Assembly: GCA_903904835.1 (NCBI GenBank)
Contig: CAIVEI010000051.1
Coordinates: forward strand, 1-64,000
Source: an uncultured Schlesneria sp.
GTDB lineage: Bacteria; Planctomycetota; Planctomycetia; Planctomycetales; Planctomycetaceae
Reading direction: 5' to 3'
Length of the DNA: 64,000 bases
Positions 18,703 to 28,531 of this stretch are shown piece after piece. The notes under the pieces are model-generated. The model was not told where the DNA came from, made no database searches, and saw only the letters and a program-made list of their open reading frames with translations. Each line of letters begins with the position of its first letter. Within the stretch, counting starts at the first letter, position 1. The translations under genes were made by a program, and so were the position numbers.

Positions 18703-21027
18703 ATGATCGAAAAAGTCCCCTCGAAAAATCTTGAACGGACTGTTGCGGTCATCGGTAACCCGAACACGGGCAAGAGCACTTTATTTACGGCATTGACGGG
18801 GGTCCATTCGCGGATTGGAAACTATCCGGGTGTGACCGTTGAAAAAAAGGTTGGCTGGTTCGAGTTCGAAGGCCAGTCCATCCGACTTGTCGATCTGCCA
18901 GGAACTTATAGCCTTTCCCCCCGAACGATTGATGAAATGGTCTCGGTCGATGTGCTGCTTGGTCGTCAGGCAGAAGTCGGCCAGATTGATGCGGTCGTTT
19001 GTATCGCTGATGCATCAAATCTTGAGCGAAACCTCTACGTGGTTAGTCAGGTTCTCGACCTCGGCCTGCCGACCGTGCTAATCCTGAATATGTGGGACGT
19101 CGCGCAGGACCGAGGCATCCAGATCGATCCCGTAGAACTGGGAAATCGATTAGGCATAAAAGTCATTCCGTGTGAAGCCCATCGCAGGAGACAAATCGAT
19201 AAGGTCCGATCGGGCATTGTCCAGGCTTGCAATTCCTTAAAGCCCACCCCCCCAGATCTCTTCCCTGAAGTGTTCCACGAAGAAGGACGAAGGCTTCAGG
19301 CCGAATTTCTGCAAATCAGCAACCAGATACTGCCAACTTATCTAGTCGAGCGACTGATTTTAGACGTCGGCGGTCAACTGGAAACCGAATTAACAAAGCC
19401 CGACCCTGAACAATTAATATCGCGTCTAAAAGAGTCTCGTGAACGTCTGAAGTTGGTGCAATTCCGAGTTCCCAATATCGAAGCCAAGTTGAGATACGGC
19501 TGGTCCAGGAAAATCCTAACTGGTGTTATGACGGTTCCCGAAAAGCGACCATCAACTGCAACGGATTCACTCGATCGATGGTTGACGCACAAATTCTGGG
19601 GTCTGCTGGTATTTTGCCTGGCCATGTTCATCGTCTTTCAATCGATCTCGTGGGCGGCCCAGCCACTAATGAAGTTTTGTGAATTGGGTCAGAAGCATGT
19701 TGGCGAAATGATTGGTTCGCTGCTTCCGTTCGGTCCGTTTCGCAGTCTGATGGTTGACGGAGTGATCGCGGGGGTCGGGGGTATTCTGGTATTTCTGCCG
19801 CAGATTTGCTTTCTTTTTCTGTTCATTGCGCTGCTGGAAGATTGTGGGTATATGGCCCGGGCCGCATTTTTGATGGACAAGCTGATGACCAAGGTGGGAC
19901 TCAGCGGGAAATCATTTGTCCCGCTGATGTCATCGTTCGCGTGTGCGATTCCGGGCATCATGGCGACGCGAACGATTGAAAATCGACGTGACCGGATGGT
20001 GACAATTCTGATTGCACCGTTGATGAGTTGTTCCGCGCGGGCACCCGTTTATTGGTTGATGGTTGCGGCATTCTTCCCACGGATCTCATGGGTCGGCGGT
20101 TGGATCACGCTGCACGGCATCATGCTGTTTGTCATGACTTTTTTTGGTGCAGTCGTTGCCGTTCCCATCGCGTGGCTGTTTAAAAAGACTCTCTTCAAAG
20201 GGGAGACGCCGCCGTTCGTAATGGAACTTCCCTCCTACAAGATCCCTTCACCCCGAATTGTATTACATCGTGTTTTTGACCGAGCCACCGCTTTTGTGAT
20301 GCGAGCCGGAACACTGATCCTGGCAACATCAATCCTGATCTGGTGCGCCAGCTATTTTCCCTCTGATCACACCGAAGAACAGAAAGTCCTCGTCGAAATC
20401 CGACAGGCCGAAACGACATTCGCCAGCGAACTGGACCTGAAGGAACAACTGAACCAGCTCCGTGAAAATACGGTAAATCGCAAAGAGCCACTTCTCGACG
20501 CCGTTCCGCTTCCCGAGATCGACGAAAAAATCAGGAAACTGGATGAACGGCTAAAGCCTTTACACGATTTGTTTGACACACGAAACAAAATCTCGGAACA
20601 ACTGCTCGCCAATAGCTTTCTTGGCCGGTTTGGAAAAGTGATCGAACCCGTGGTAAAACCGCTTGGCTGGGACTGGCGTATTGGCGTCGGTGTGCTCGCC
20701 TCATTCCCAGCCCGCGAAGTCATCATTTCTACCCTGGGGACAATTTACAGTCTGGGCGGTGATGTCGATGAGAACAGCCAGGGACTTCAGTCCGCCTTGC
20801 AATCCGCAAATTGGCCGGATGGTCGACCGGTTTACTCGATTCCCGTCGCGATGTCGATCATGGTCTTCTTCGCCCTGTGTGCCCAATGTGCCTCAACTTT
20901 GATGGTGATCCGCCGCGAAACCAATCATTGGGGATGGGCCGGATTTACATTCGTCTATATGACCATATTGGCCTACATCGGAGCTTGGATCGCGTACGTT
21001 GTAACCGGCTGGCTGATGGCGGCTTGA
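18703..21027 (+). CDS. feoB: Ferrous iron transporter FeoB
   Basis: About 774 residues from ATG 18703; an in-frame TTG at 18688 is possible but would add only five residues. The N-terminal G domain shows G1 GNPNTGKST (18-26), the G2 region with GNYPGVTVEKK, G3 DLPGTYS and G4 LNMWD. After a cytosolic helical part (to about 290), two Gate/FeoB_C membrane regions follow, with FLPQICFLFLFIALLEDCGYMARAAFL and SSFACAIPGIMATRTI. A charged, probably coiled-coil insert (about 565-640) separates later membrane segments. The transporter carries Fe(II) across the inner membrane. No FeoC-like domain is present. Preceded by two feoA genes, forming a feoAAB operon. Confidence 0.96.
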   Translation: MIEKVPSKNLERTVAVIGNPNTGKSTLFTALTGVHSRIGNYPGVTVEKKVGWFEFEGQSIRLVDLPGTYSLSPRTIDEMVSVDVLLGRQAEVGQIDAVVCIADASNLERNLYVVSQVLDLGLPTVLILNMWDVAQDRGIQIDPVELGNRLGIKVIPCEAHRRRQIDKVRSGIVQACNSLKPTPPDLFPEVFHEEGRRLQAEFLQISNQILPTYLVERLILDVGGQLETELTKPDPEQLISRLKESRERLKLVQFRVPNIEAKLRYGWSRKILTGVMTVPEKRPSTATDSLDRWLTHKFWGLLVFCLAMFIVFQSISWAAQPLMKFCELGQKHVGEMIGSLLPFGPFRSLMVDGVIAGVGGILVFLPQICFLFLFIALLEDCGYMARAAFLMDKLMTKVGLSGKSFVPLMSSFACAIPGIMATRTIENRRDRMVTILIAPLMSCSARAPVYWLMVAAFFPRISWVGGWITLHGIMLFVMTFFGAVVAVPIAWLFKKTLFKGETPPFVMELPSYKIPSPRIVLHRVFDRATAFVMRAGTLILATSILIWCASYFPSDHTEEQKVLVEIRQAETTFASELDLKEQLNQLRENTVNRKEPLLDAVPLPEIDEKIRKLDERLKPLHDLFDTRNKISEQLLANSFLGRFGKVIEPVVKPLGWDWRIGVGVLASFPAREVIISTLGTIYSLGGDVDENSQGLQSALQSANWPDGRPVYSIPVAMSIMVFFALCAQCASTLMVIRRETNHWGWAGFTFVYMTILAYIGAWIAYVVTGWLMAA

Positions 21028-21155
21028 ATCCGAAAAACACGGGTATTTGAAATCCTGCTGGTGCCGATAGACCTTTTAAGTATACGGAAAGTCGCCCTTT
21101 GTCCGGGGATTGGTATCGGCGTATACTTCAACGGAATTCGGGCGCTCTCGAAGAG

Positions 21156-21261
21156 GGGGTCGGGTGTTCAAATTTCAAAATTGGCTGATCATGCGTTTTC
21201 TAACAGGAAATGAGGCTTGCACGGCCAATTTTGAAATTTTGAAATTTGAACGCCCGACCCC
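21156..21261. repeat. Palindromic dispersed element, copy 1
   Basis: Left arm 21156-21185 and right arm 21224-21261 are inverted copies (GGGGTCGGGTGTTCAAATTT and its complement) with an 8-nt AT-rich insertion in the right arm, around a 38-nt centre. A second copy lies at 38939-39036. Both are followed by CAGAACA. The form is that of a miniature inverted-repeat element or structured REP-like unit. It sits in the feoB-transglutaminase gap, where it could also stop feo transcription. Confidence 0.85.
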
Positions 21262-21309
21262 AGAACAAACAGCCCGAATAACACACTTCGCTTTCGTGGG
21301 TATCACTTT

Positions 21310-22821
21310 ATGCATGCTTCTGTGAATCAATGGTTGCTGCGAACTCTGCTGACAATTTCTTTCGCAATCGGCCTACTTCCTTCCTCTTTCGCGCAGGATG
21401 CCCCCGCTAAAGCTCCTCCAAAAGAAGAAACCTGGCAGGTTATTTATCTGGCTGGTCAACGGATTGGATATTCCCGGTCAACGATTGAAACCATCGGATC
21501 AGACGAATCGGCCATCGTAAAGACCGCTTCGGATACATTCATGACCATCAAGCGGTTCGGCCAGACTCTAGTCATGAAGCAGGCGTTGACTACGGAAGAG
21601 ACTCCCGCAGGCGAATTGCAGCGGTTCCGATTCGAAATGGCGAACCCTCCGGCAATGTCGTCAGTGACAAGCGGAAAAATTGACGGACGGGAACTTTCGC
21701 TGACACAAGAGGTGAATGGAAAACCCAAAACCACGATTCAGCCCTGGCAGGAAGGCGTGAAGTCCCCGGTTTTTCAAGATCGGGTACTGAAAGACAATCC
21801 GCTGAGGCCAGGAGAAATTCGCACGTTCGAAGCGTTTGTCCCCGAATTCGCCAAGGTTGGAAAAACAACCATGAAGGCATTCGACCGGGAAGAAACGAAG
21901 CTGTTGAATGGCAAGACTGAAAAGCTGTTTAAAGTCGGCGTTTCAAACTCGTTGCTTCCCGGTTTCACTATGGAGACCTTTTTGGATGCGCAGGGCGAAG
22001 CTGTTAAGGTCTCTTCAACGATGCTCGGTTCGTCGATGGAGATCTATGTTGTTTCTCAAGCCGAGGCTCTGAAAGCGATCGAAGGCGCAGAACTCGATCT
22101 GGCTGTCGGAACGCTGATCAAAGTTAAACCATTGGTAAAGGGGCATGGATCCAAGCGTATCGTCTACAAGGTTTTGATTGTTGGACAGGATCCCTCCGAC
22201 GTCATTCCTGCTGGTGATACGCAGACTCTCAAGAAGATTGATGCGGAATCCGTAGAGCTATCGGTCATATCAATTCCGATTCCGCGCCAGGCAAGTGTTG
22301 GAAAAGTGGCGGAGGAATACCTCGAGTCATCGCAGTATTTGCAGCGAGACGATGAGCTGATACAGAAGCATGCCAATCGAGCGGCAGGTGACGCAACAGA
22401 CCCTGGCGAGATCGCGGCGCGAATGGAAACGTACGTTCGTGAGAAACTGACGAAAAAGAATTTTTCCACAGCGATGGCCTCGGCCGCAGAAGTCGCCCGC
22501 AACCTGGAAGGAGACTGTACGGAACATGCCGTATTGTTAGCGGCGATGTTAAGAGCGAAACGAATCCCCTCAAGAATTGTAGTGGGTCTGGTCTACGCCG
22601 ATCGATTATTTGCCTTCGGCGGTCACATGTGGACAGAAGCCAATCTGAACAATCAATGGATTCCACTTGATGCGACGCTGGGGAATGGCGGAATCGGTGC
22701 CGCACATATCAAGCTCGCAGATTCGGCGCTGAGCGATGACGGCCCGGCAGCGCTCAGTGGATTCGCTCCATTGATGAATGTGATCGGCAAGCTGAAACTG
22801 GAAGTGATTTCGGTCGAGTAA
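21310..22821 (+). CDS. Secreted transglutaminase-like protein
   Basis: 503 residues with a signal peptide (cleavage near SSFAQ, residue 29). The first 350 residues are a beta-rich region typical of planctomycete proteins before a transglutaminase core. The core carries a complete catalytic triad: Cys403 in EGDCTEHA, His439 in FGGHMWTEA and Asp454 in PLDATLG. The family fold can act as protease, amidase or cross-linker; the substrate is not evident. It is followed 16 nt later by the convergent TlpA-like gene. The ATG at 21310 gives the signal peptide directly. Confidence 0.88.
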   Translation: MHASVNQWLLRTLLTISFAIGLLPSSFAQDAPAKAPPKEETWQVIYLAGQRIGYSRSTIETIGSDESAIVKTASDTFMTIKRFGQTLVMKQALTTEETPAGELQRFRFEMANPPAMSSVTSGKIDGRELSLTQEVNGKPKTTIQPWQEGVKSPVFQDRVLKDNPLRPGEIRTFEAFVPEFAKVGKTTMKAFDREETKLLNGKTEKLFKVGVSNSLLPGFTMETFLDAQGEAVKVSSTMLGSSMEIYVVSQAEALKAIEGAELDLAVGTLIKVKPLVKGHGSKRIVYKVLIVGQDPSDVIPAGDTQTLKKIDAESVELSVISIPIPRQASVGKVAEEYLESSQYLQRDDELIQKHANRAAGDATDPGEIAARMETYVREKLTKKNFSTAMASAAEVARNLEGDCTEHAVLLAAMLRAKRIPSRIVVGLVYADRLFAFGGHMWTEANLNNQWIPLDATLGNGGIGAAHIKLADSALSDDGPAALSGFAPLMNVIGKLKLEVISVE

Positions 22822-22837
22822 CGAGGATCAGATGCGG

Positions 22838-24013
22838 CTACTCTGCATTCCCCAGTAATTGTTCCAGCAGCTTTGGTAGTTCAGGGCCGCGTGCTCGCAT
22901 CGACACGACCTTGCCTTCCTTATCGACCAGGATCGCTGCTGGAATGGCATTGATGCCGAAGTACTCTGCCATCGGGTGATTCCACCCTTTGCCGTTCTGG
23001 ATCTCTTCGTCGTACATCTGTGCCCAGGGAATCTCTTCCTTTTCAATGAATTTGTCGAGCGGTTCGCGCGATCGATCGAGGCTGATTCCGACGACTTCGA
23101 ATCCCTTGCTGTGGTATTTTTCGTAGTTCGCCTTCACGTTCGGCAGTTCCGCGACACAGGGACCACACCACGTCGCCCAGAAGTCGACCAGAACGACCTT
23201 GCCACGGTATGATGTCCAGTCGAAGACTTCTCCGTTCAATTTTTTCCCACTGAGAGTCATCAATTGACCGGGAAGACGTGCACGACGACCCAATCCTTCA
23301 AAACGCTTGGCGTTCATTTGGATATTCTCGTCATCTGATTCGTTAGCGAGTTTCGCCAAGTGCTCAAACAGTTTTCCAGCTTCATCGGGATATCCTTTGT
23401 TGGCAAGTGCATCGCCAAACTGAGACGCAGCCCCCACCGACTCTCGCGAAAAATGACCACTTGAAACAGAAGCGAGAACTTCGTCGGTCATTTCTTTGCG
23501 GTCCATATCCGATAGCTTTGGCAGATTGAAAATTCGGATAGGCATCCAGAACTGATCGACAACTTTTGCGACGGCCTTTCGTTCATCACTTTTCAGTTTC
23601 TTAGCGGCGTCAATTGCTTCAGTGGCGGCATCGCCGATGTCGTTGGCGGCGAGGATTGTCAGTGCGCTTAATTTCATTTGAGCCGCATTTGCTGCGACCT
23701 TCGCACTGGTTTCCTGGCCAAGGATCTTATCTCCCGCAATGATAAATGCGCGGTGCATTCGTATGGCGTGTTCGAGTGTTTCCTTCCGGTTGGCAAATTT
23801 TGGCCTTCGCCCCTTGAGTTCGTTGACGAATTCCATAATTTCGTCAGGTGTCCCATCTGGAACCGCATAATCCGGGTCCGTCTCGACTTGCTTGAAGTTA
23901 CTCTCAGGGTTGTCCTGAGCTTCGGTTGCAATCGGAACAATCGCCAAGGCCATTATCACCGGAATCCCGACCCCCACACACAAATAAGCAAACCGAGTGG
24001 GGCGTGTTTTCAT
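22838..24013 (-). CDS. TlpA/ResA-like thioredoxin with helical N-terminal domain
   Basis: About 391 residues if started at MKTRPTRFAYLC (24013), which gives a normal signal anchor; longer starts at 24037 and 24097 are possible. Residues ~40-235 are helical with no recognised domain. The C-terminal redoxin domain begins with LSGKKLNGEVFDWTSYRGK and contains VDFWATWCGPCVAELP (active site WCGPC), GFEVVGISLD and cis-proline INAIPAAILVD. Such proteins reduce disulfides on the periplasmic side, often for cytochrome maturation or protection from oxidation. Neighbours give no specific pathway. It converges on the transglutaminase gene. Confidence 0.88.
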   Translation of the reverse strand: MKTRPTRFAYLCVGVGIPVIMALAIVPIATEAQDNPESNFKQVETDPDYAVPDGTPDEIMEFVNELKGRRPKFANRKETLEHAIRMHRAFIIAGDKILGQETSAKVAANAAQMKLSALTILAANDIGDAATEAIDAAKKLKSDERKAVAKVVDQFWMPIRIFNLPKLSDMDRKEMTDEVLASVSSGHFSRESVGAASQFGDALANKGYPDEAGKLFEHLAKLANESDDENIQMNAKRFEGLGRRARLPGQLMTLSGKKLNGEVFDWTSYRGKVVLVDFWATWCGPCVAELPNVKANYEKYHSKGFEVVGISLDRSREPLDKFIEKEEIPWAQMYDEEIQNGKGWNHPMAEYFGINAIPAAILVDKEGKVVSMRARGPELPKLLEQLLGNAE

Positions 24014-24239
24014 CGCAGTAAAAAATAAATGCTCCATAGCGGATTCCGTGAATCTGGAAGGGAAAAGGCCAAGTACGGACAGTCCGCGCTGGCTCACATC
24101 AAAATACTCAGAAACGATTCGACAATACAGTCTCTATGAGAAAAGAGCCACAGCGACTCATTTGCGACATGGGAGGCGCGAGACTGAACTGCTCGTAGAC
24201 AGGCCCCACTCAGCTTAGTTCTATTCTAAGGGTAGAAAA

Positions 24240-25298
24240 TCAACCTGCGCGCGATGTAGATTTTCTAGATCGATTGGAATTCCATCGAACATACAGGTTT
24301 GCTGTTTCAACTTTCAAATCGTCATCGTTGAGATCAATTGCCTCACGTGACGACCGTTCCGCTGACGGTTTCAGGAACAGTTTTCGGGCAGTCGGAATTT
24401 CGTGCGTTCGAAGCTTCATCTGCCGGAAAAGTGGCCTCGTTTTGCCATTGGGGGCAATTTCGGTCGCACTGAGATACGCCTCATACGCACCGTTGGCTGC
24501 TGGGAAAGACGAAACTTCAAGGACCATCCATGTCCCAGCGATATTGGCCATTCTTTGATGTGACAGGAGGCGGCACAAATACGACGGGATGCTTGTTCTC
24601 GATTCCATCGAGCAATCCGTAAGTGAAGACAACGTCTGCACCAAAAACTCCCCGGCTTCGAGAACGGAAATAATTTTGTCTCCCGAGCCTGGAGCTGTGC
24701 GAATAACTGATCGGTCGAGCCAACGATCAATCGATTCGCCAAAGGCTCGCCGAGAGAAACTTCGACCCGAATTCACTGGAATCCAAAGGTAGATAACGAT
24801 TTCAATCATGAGCATGATTGCTTGAGGAAAATTGAAACCAGAGCTCGAGTCTTGTGACTGTCGTTGACGGTTTTGCCCAAAAACTCGACGAGAGATTGCA
24901 CGTTGAACCTGATCAGTCCGTGCAGCCGCCGCCACTAAAGTCGTTTGCTCGCCTTCTCGCAGCGTCGTAACCATACCTTCAGTTTGACACGCGGTAATAA
25001 ACGTCAAAAGTCCGCAGGCAGCGCCGGCTAACGCTGCGAGCCATGGATTTCGACAATGAGAAAAGCAAACGAATTTCGCAACGAACCATGCAAGCAATAA
25101 ACCAATTGCAATCGGAACAAGGACAGTGAAGTAGGAAAGAATCGGAACGATTGCGATCTCAGAATAGAGAAGTCCCGAAATACCACCACTCAAGCAGCTC
25201 AAGAAAACAAGAAGAATTGACCCTGCAAAGAATGCAGACACATCTGTTTTTCCCGATGGGAAGTACTGATGACGTGTCAAAAGAGTGAGATCGAGCAT
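24240..25298 (-). CDS. Multi-spanning membrane protein, possibly with two compensating frameshifts
   Basis: 352 residues in the continuous frame. The N-terminal 190 residues hold four or five membrane segments (AGSILLVFLSCLSGGISGLLY, YFTVLVPIAIGLLLAWFVA, AALAGAACGLLTFITACQ, AIMLMIEIVIYLWIPV). After GDKIISVLEAGEF the frame turns odd (SSLTDCSMESRTS), while the -1 frame over 24517-24655 reads FGADVVFTYGLLDGIENKH and PVVFVPPPVTSKNGQYRW, far more protein-like. The main frame becomes natural again from about MVLEVSSFPAANGAYEAYLS. One base lost in a T5 run (near 24646) and one gained near 24520 would explain it. Family not recognised. Confidence 0.6.
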   Translation of the reverse strand: MLDLTLLTRHQYFPSGKTDVSAFFAGSILLVFLSCLSGGISGLLYSEIAIVPILSYFTVLVPIAIGLLLAWFVAKFVCFSHCRNPWLAALAGAACGLLTFITACQTEGMVTTLREGEQTTLVAAAARTDQVQRAISRRVFGQNRQRQSQDSSSGFNFPQAIMLMIEIVIYLWIPVNSGRSFSRRAFGESIDRWLDRSVIRTAPGSGDKIISVLEAGEFLVQTLSSLTDCSMESRTSIPSYLCRLLSHQRMANIAGTWMVLEVSSFPAANGAYEAYLSATEIAPNGKTRPLFRQMKLRTHEIPTARKLFLKPSAERSSREAIDLNDDDLKVETANLYVRWNSNRSRKSTSRAG

Positions 25299-25855
25299 AA
25301 TACTAGCGACTTAAGAAGAAGCCTTTCGTCACCAAATGAAATCTATCCGGATCTTAAAATCCAAAATCCGATCTGTCTATACCAAAATACTACAAAATTA
25401 ACGCGACCGATCCGCAGGCTGAAGCATTAATAGTCGATCCAAAACTCAATCAGGCCGGCGGCGATTTTTTTCAGACAAACAATTGCCACTACTGAATGTC
25501 CTGGCAATCTACTCCCTCAGCAATCGAAGCTTCGATCGCAAAATGATTGGCAAGTCTGTTCGTGTAAAACGGCAGGTATTTTCCGTAAGTTGCTTAATAT
25601 TATAATCTTGTGTTTTAACATGAGTGGTCGTTTTCTCGCGGATTGCATGGTGAATTTAAGGGAATCACGCGCTCCACACTCGATTCAGGGATGGTCTCGA
25701 AAACGAATTTGGAGGGCATCTGTTTTCCTGCGAAATCTATTTTCCTGCGAAATAGCAAAATAGATCGGATACCTGCCAATTGAAGTTGCACCCGATGGTC
25801 GAAAACGCAAAACTCATTTCGTATTTCGTAGACCTCAACGAATCAATTTTAATCT
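25299..25855. other. Intergenic region with short direct and inverted repeats
   Basis: AT-rich 557-bp gap. It contains a 14-nt direct repeat TTTTCCTGCGAAAT at 25723-25736 and 25740-25753, and a hairpin ATCTATTTT/AAAATAGAT at about 25735-25766. No gene is visible. Confidence 0.5.
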
Positions 25856-26110
25856 TCAATGTCGTGTCATTCGCGAAAGCTTTAATCCAACCAACGAGTC
25901 AACACTGACAGCAGACCCCTCTCCTATTACCTGATTGCCGGCGCAGAGCAAAAGAGGCGACGATGCGGGTTGATCGAATTTCAAAATCGTTCCCGAAGTC
26001 CACGTCAGCAAATCTATGAGTTGTATGGGTTTCCGGCAAACACGGATAGATACCCGTATTGGAAGCGAATGAATTCGGCTCGGATCATTTCCTGATTGAT
26101 GAATATTCAT
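25856..26110 (-). CDS. Small FliN/SpoA-domain protein, orphan
   Basis: 84 residues from ATG 26110. Residues ~14-80 match the SpoA (FliN C-terminal) pattern: LPIRVSIRVCRKPIQLIDLL, then TSGTILKFDQPASSP, the loop with GNQVIGEGSAVSVD and the closing GLKLSRM. This matches the family template of a leading strand, a short helix, LxxGSVIELD, GxxxIGxGEVVxV and GLRV. SpoA domains build the flagellar C-ring (FliN/FliM) or the type III secretion sorting platform. No flagellar or secretion gene is nearby and there is no FliM-like partner, so it may be an orphan paralogue or a displaced flagellar gene. The annotation rests on pattern recognition. Confidence 0.65.
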   Translation of the reverse strand: MNIHQSGNDPSRIHSLPIRVSIRVCRKPIQLIDLLTWTSGTILKFDQPASSPLLLCAGNQVIGEGSAVSVDSLVGLKLSRMTRH

Positions 26111-26454
26111 GAAAATGGGTCCTGCGAAAATGTTCAATCCGACTGTGTGAATTCAACATCCTGATCACAATTGAAGGCTTATTCAATTTGATCGGCCATC
26201 TAAGGCGTTGACTTGCATTAGCTTCGGTGAGAATTGGCGAATCTGAACGGCAGGTTTTGCCGCTTCTCGAAGAACTGATTGACCGAAAACTCCCAATCTT
26301 CTAGAACCCCGTTACTTGGTCTCGCTCAACTTCTCGAATTCAAAGAAATCGATCGAGTTAACCATTTCGCTGGTGCTGCCCGCTACTGCCAACGTCCGGG
26401 ACTAATCCACAAAACTGCTACAAATTGTTTGCACCGGGAAAAAGGATTGGCCCG
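26111..26454. other. Intergenic region, nothing recognised
   Basis: 344 bp between the divergent SpoA-domain and GT39 genes. It presumably holds both promoters. No repeat or RNA structure stands out. Confidence 0.45.
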
Positions 26455-28164
26455 ATGGTTAGAGAAATGACGGAAACTTCTGACGAAGGTCGTGCCGCCT
26501 GGTGGCGTGAAAGAGAATTGCTGCTCATTTTATTGCTGGCAATTCTCACGTTGTGCGTTCGATTGGACGCCCTGCCCCTCTTCGGAGAAGAGCCTCGACG
26601 AGCGCTGATCGCTCGAGAAATGGTCGAAACGGGCGACTGGCTCGTTCCCGGCACCCAGCGTGTCTTTCTGCCAAGTCGCCCTCCCCTGCAAAACTGGCTT
26701 ATTGCCTGCGCTGCGTTAATGACCGGCGGCTTCGATATCTGGGCAGTTCGAATACCAAGCGTGATCTCGACATTCCTGATTGCCATCTTGATTTACGGAT
26801 ATTTGCGACAACTGGTGGGGCGTCTGGGGAGTCTTGGTGGTGCGGTGAGTTTTCTGACAATGACAATGGTGATGGAATTCGGCCGTTCAGCCGAGACAGA
26901 AGCGGTTTTCAGCCTGTTCGTGGCTGCTTCGATGTTGATATGGCATGGTGCCTGGATAAAAAAATGGCCAGCATGGCAAATGTGGTCTCTCGGTTACGGC
27001 TTCGCGGCGCTTGGGATGCTCACAAAAGGGTTACAGGCGCCACTCTATTTTGTCGGAGCGACGACACTGTTTTTATTGGTGACGGGAAATTGGCGAGTCT
27101 TACTGACTCGAGGGCATGCGATTGGAATTCTCGTCTTTGTGGCCGTTCTCGGCGCTTGGCAGGGTCCGTTTACCTGGCAACGAGGCATCGCAGACAGTTG
27201 GAACATTTACTTCGGCGATGTCGCCGGCCGTTTCGTTGATCGAAAGTGGTCCGTCTTCCTGGAGCATCTGGTCGTGTTCCCATGCGAATTGCTTTTTGTG
27301 CGACTGATGCCATGGTCAATTCTGCTTCTGGCATTCGGAAATCGACGCGTTCGTGAATTCGTCGGCCATCAACGAGAAGCCGCCCTGTTCCTGACGATTT
27401 GCATTTTGTTTTCGTTTATTTCGGTTTGGCTGCCGCCAGGTTCCAAAGTTCGTTACTACATGCCGCTTTTTCCGTGCTTCGCCGCGTTAGTTGGAATCGC
27501 AATCGATCGCCTGGCTGTACTTCGCAAAGATGCCGTTGGTTTTGACCTTTGGAAGTTCTACATTGGGTTGATGACCCGCCTGATGGTCGGCTCAGCGATC
27601 GTAATCGTCGCTGCATCGCTGGCAATTCCGACATGGCGGTTTACGCTGACATTAATCAGCGCCATTGGATACGCGATCGCCGCGCTCGCCTTGGCAAGGA
27701 TTGCCTGGAAGACATCGAAAGAATCGTCTGACCCAGCGATGATTCGAGGAATGCTTAGCGTCGCCGGATTTCTTGTACTGGTGCAGGTGAGTCTGGTTGT
27801 GACGGTCCAGCAGCGTCGCTGCGAAGATATTACTGGACAAATTGACAAATTGAAACACGATCTTCCCGCCGACGCACATCTCGTAAGCTTCGATTCAATA
27901 CATCATGCCTTCGTGTTTTTTTACGGTCGGCAAGTTCCCATCGTTCCATTACCTACCAGCGAAAATCCGGGTGATATCGACTATTTTTGTCTGCACACCT
28001 ACGACAGCGATCCACCAAAACTTCCGTTCGAATGGACCGAAATTGCGGTCATCTCTTGCGACCGCTTCAAAGGTCGAGCAATCCCCAAAGATCGAGTATT
28101 TGTTGGCCGGATCCGACCGATTTCTCATGTGGGGATGACCGGCACAAACACGTCTGTGGAATGA
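26455..28164 (+). CDS. Glycosyltransferase family 39/83 (ArnT-like) membrane protein
   Basis: About 569 residues from ATG 26455, preceded by AAAGGA at 26441-26446; an upstream TTG frame extension is less likely. The N-terminus has the family landmarks: LCVRLDALPLFGEEPRRALIAREMV, where the acidic residues after the first membrane helix are catalytic in ArnT/PMT enzymes, and GDWLVPGTQRVFLPSRPPLQNW. About eleven membrane segments follow, then a C-terminal periplasmic domain (from about 470). Members transfer sugars from polyprenyl phosphate to lipid A, glycans or proteins. Acceptor unknown. A terminator-like hairpin lies 186 nt downstream. Confidence 0.88.
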   Translation: MVREMTETSDEGRAAWWRERELLLILLLAILTLCVRLDALPLFGEEPRRALIAREMVETGDWLVPGTQRVFLPSRPPLQNWLIACAALMTGGFDIWAVRIPSVISTFLIAILIYGYLRQLVGRLGSLGGAVSFLTMTMVMEFGRSAETEAVFSLFVAASMLIWHGAWIKKWPAWQMWSLGYGFAALGMLTKGLQAPLYFVGATTLFLLVTGNWRVLLTRGHAIGILVFVAVLGAWQGPFTWQRGIADSWNIYFGDVAGRFVDRKWSVFLEHLVVFPCELLFVRLMPWSILLLAFGNRRVREFVGHQREAALFLTICILFSFISVWLPPGSKVRYYMPLFPCFAALVGIAIDRLAVLRKDAVGFDLWKFYIGLMTRLMVGSAIVIVAASLAIPTWRFTLTLISAIGYAIAALALARIAWKTSKESSDPAMIRGMLSVAGFLVLVQVSLVVTVQQRRCEDITGQIDKLKHDLPADAHLVSFDSIHHAFVFFYGRQVPIVPLPTSENPGDIDYFCLHTYDSDPPKLPFEWTEIAVISCDRFKGRAIPKDRVFVGRIRPISHVGMTGTNTSVE

Positions 28165-28349
28165 CGACGCCTGTCCACATTAAGAATATTTAAGGTTTGT
28201 CGAAGAATTCTTAAAACATCTTCGATCCAAGCAATTCGCACCGAATTAATTGGATAAAGTGTGTTTATTTCGATCGTATAAACTGCGTCCCCAACATTCC
28301 TCAAGTAAAAAGTTCGCCGTGTTGAGTGTGTGCATTTTGATCACTTTAG

Positions 28350-28382
28350 AACGGTTTCCATTCTCGGAAGAACCGTTTTTTT
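28350..28382 (+). terminator. Intrinsic terminator
   Basis: AACGGTTTCC pairs with GGAAGAACCGTT (two bulged bases) and is followed by seven T. It lies between the glycosyltransferase and the Ig/FKBP gene and would end the former. Confidence 0.75.
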
Positions 28383-28531
28383 CAAACTTCGCGAAAATAC
28401 TTCCCTGAACCCCTACACACCCCGTAGAATCCGAAGGCTTCCAAAGCGATTCCGTGTTATAAAATGAATAGACTGGGTAAAATATGACTCGCCCGTCGAT
28501 TCTTGCAACTTGAGAAATAGAGACCTAAACG

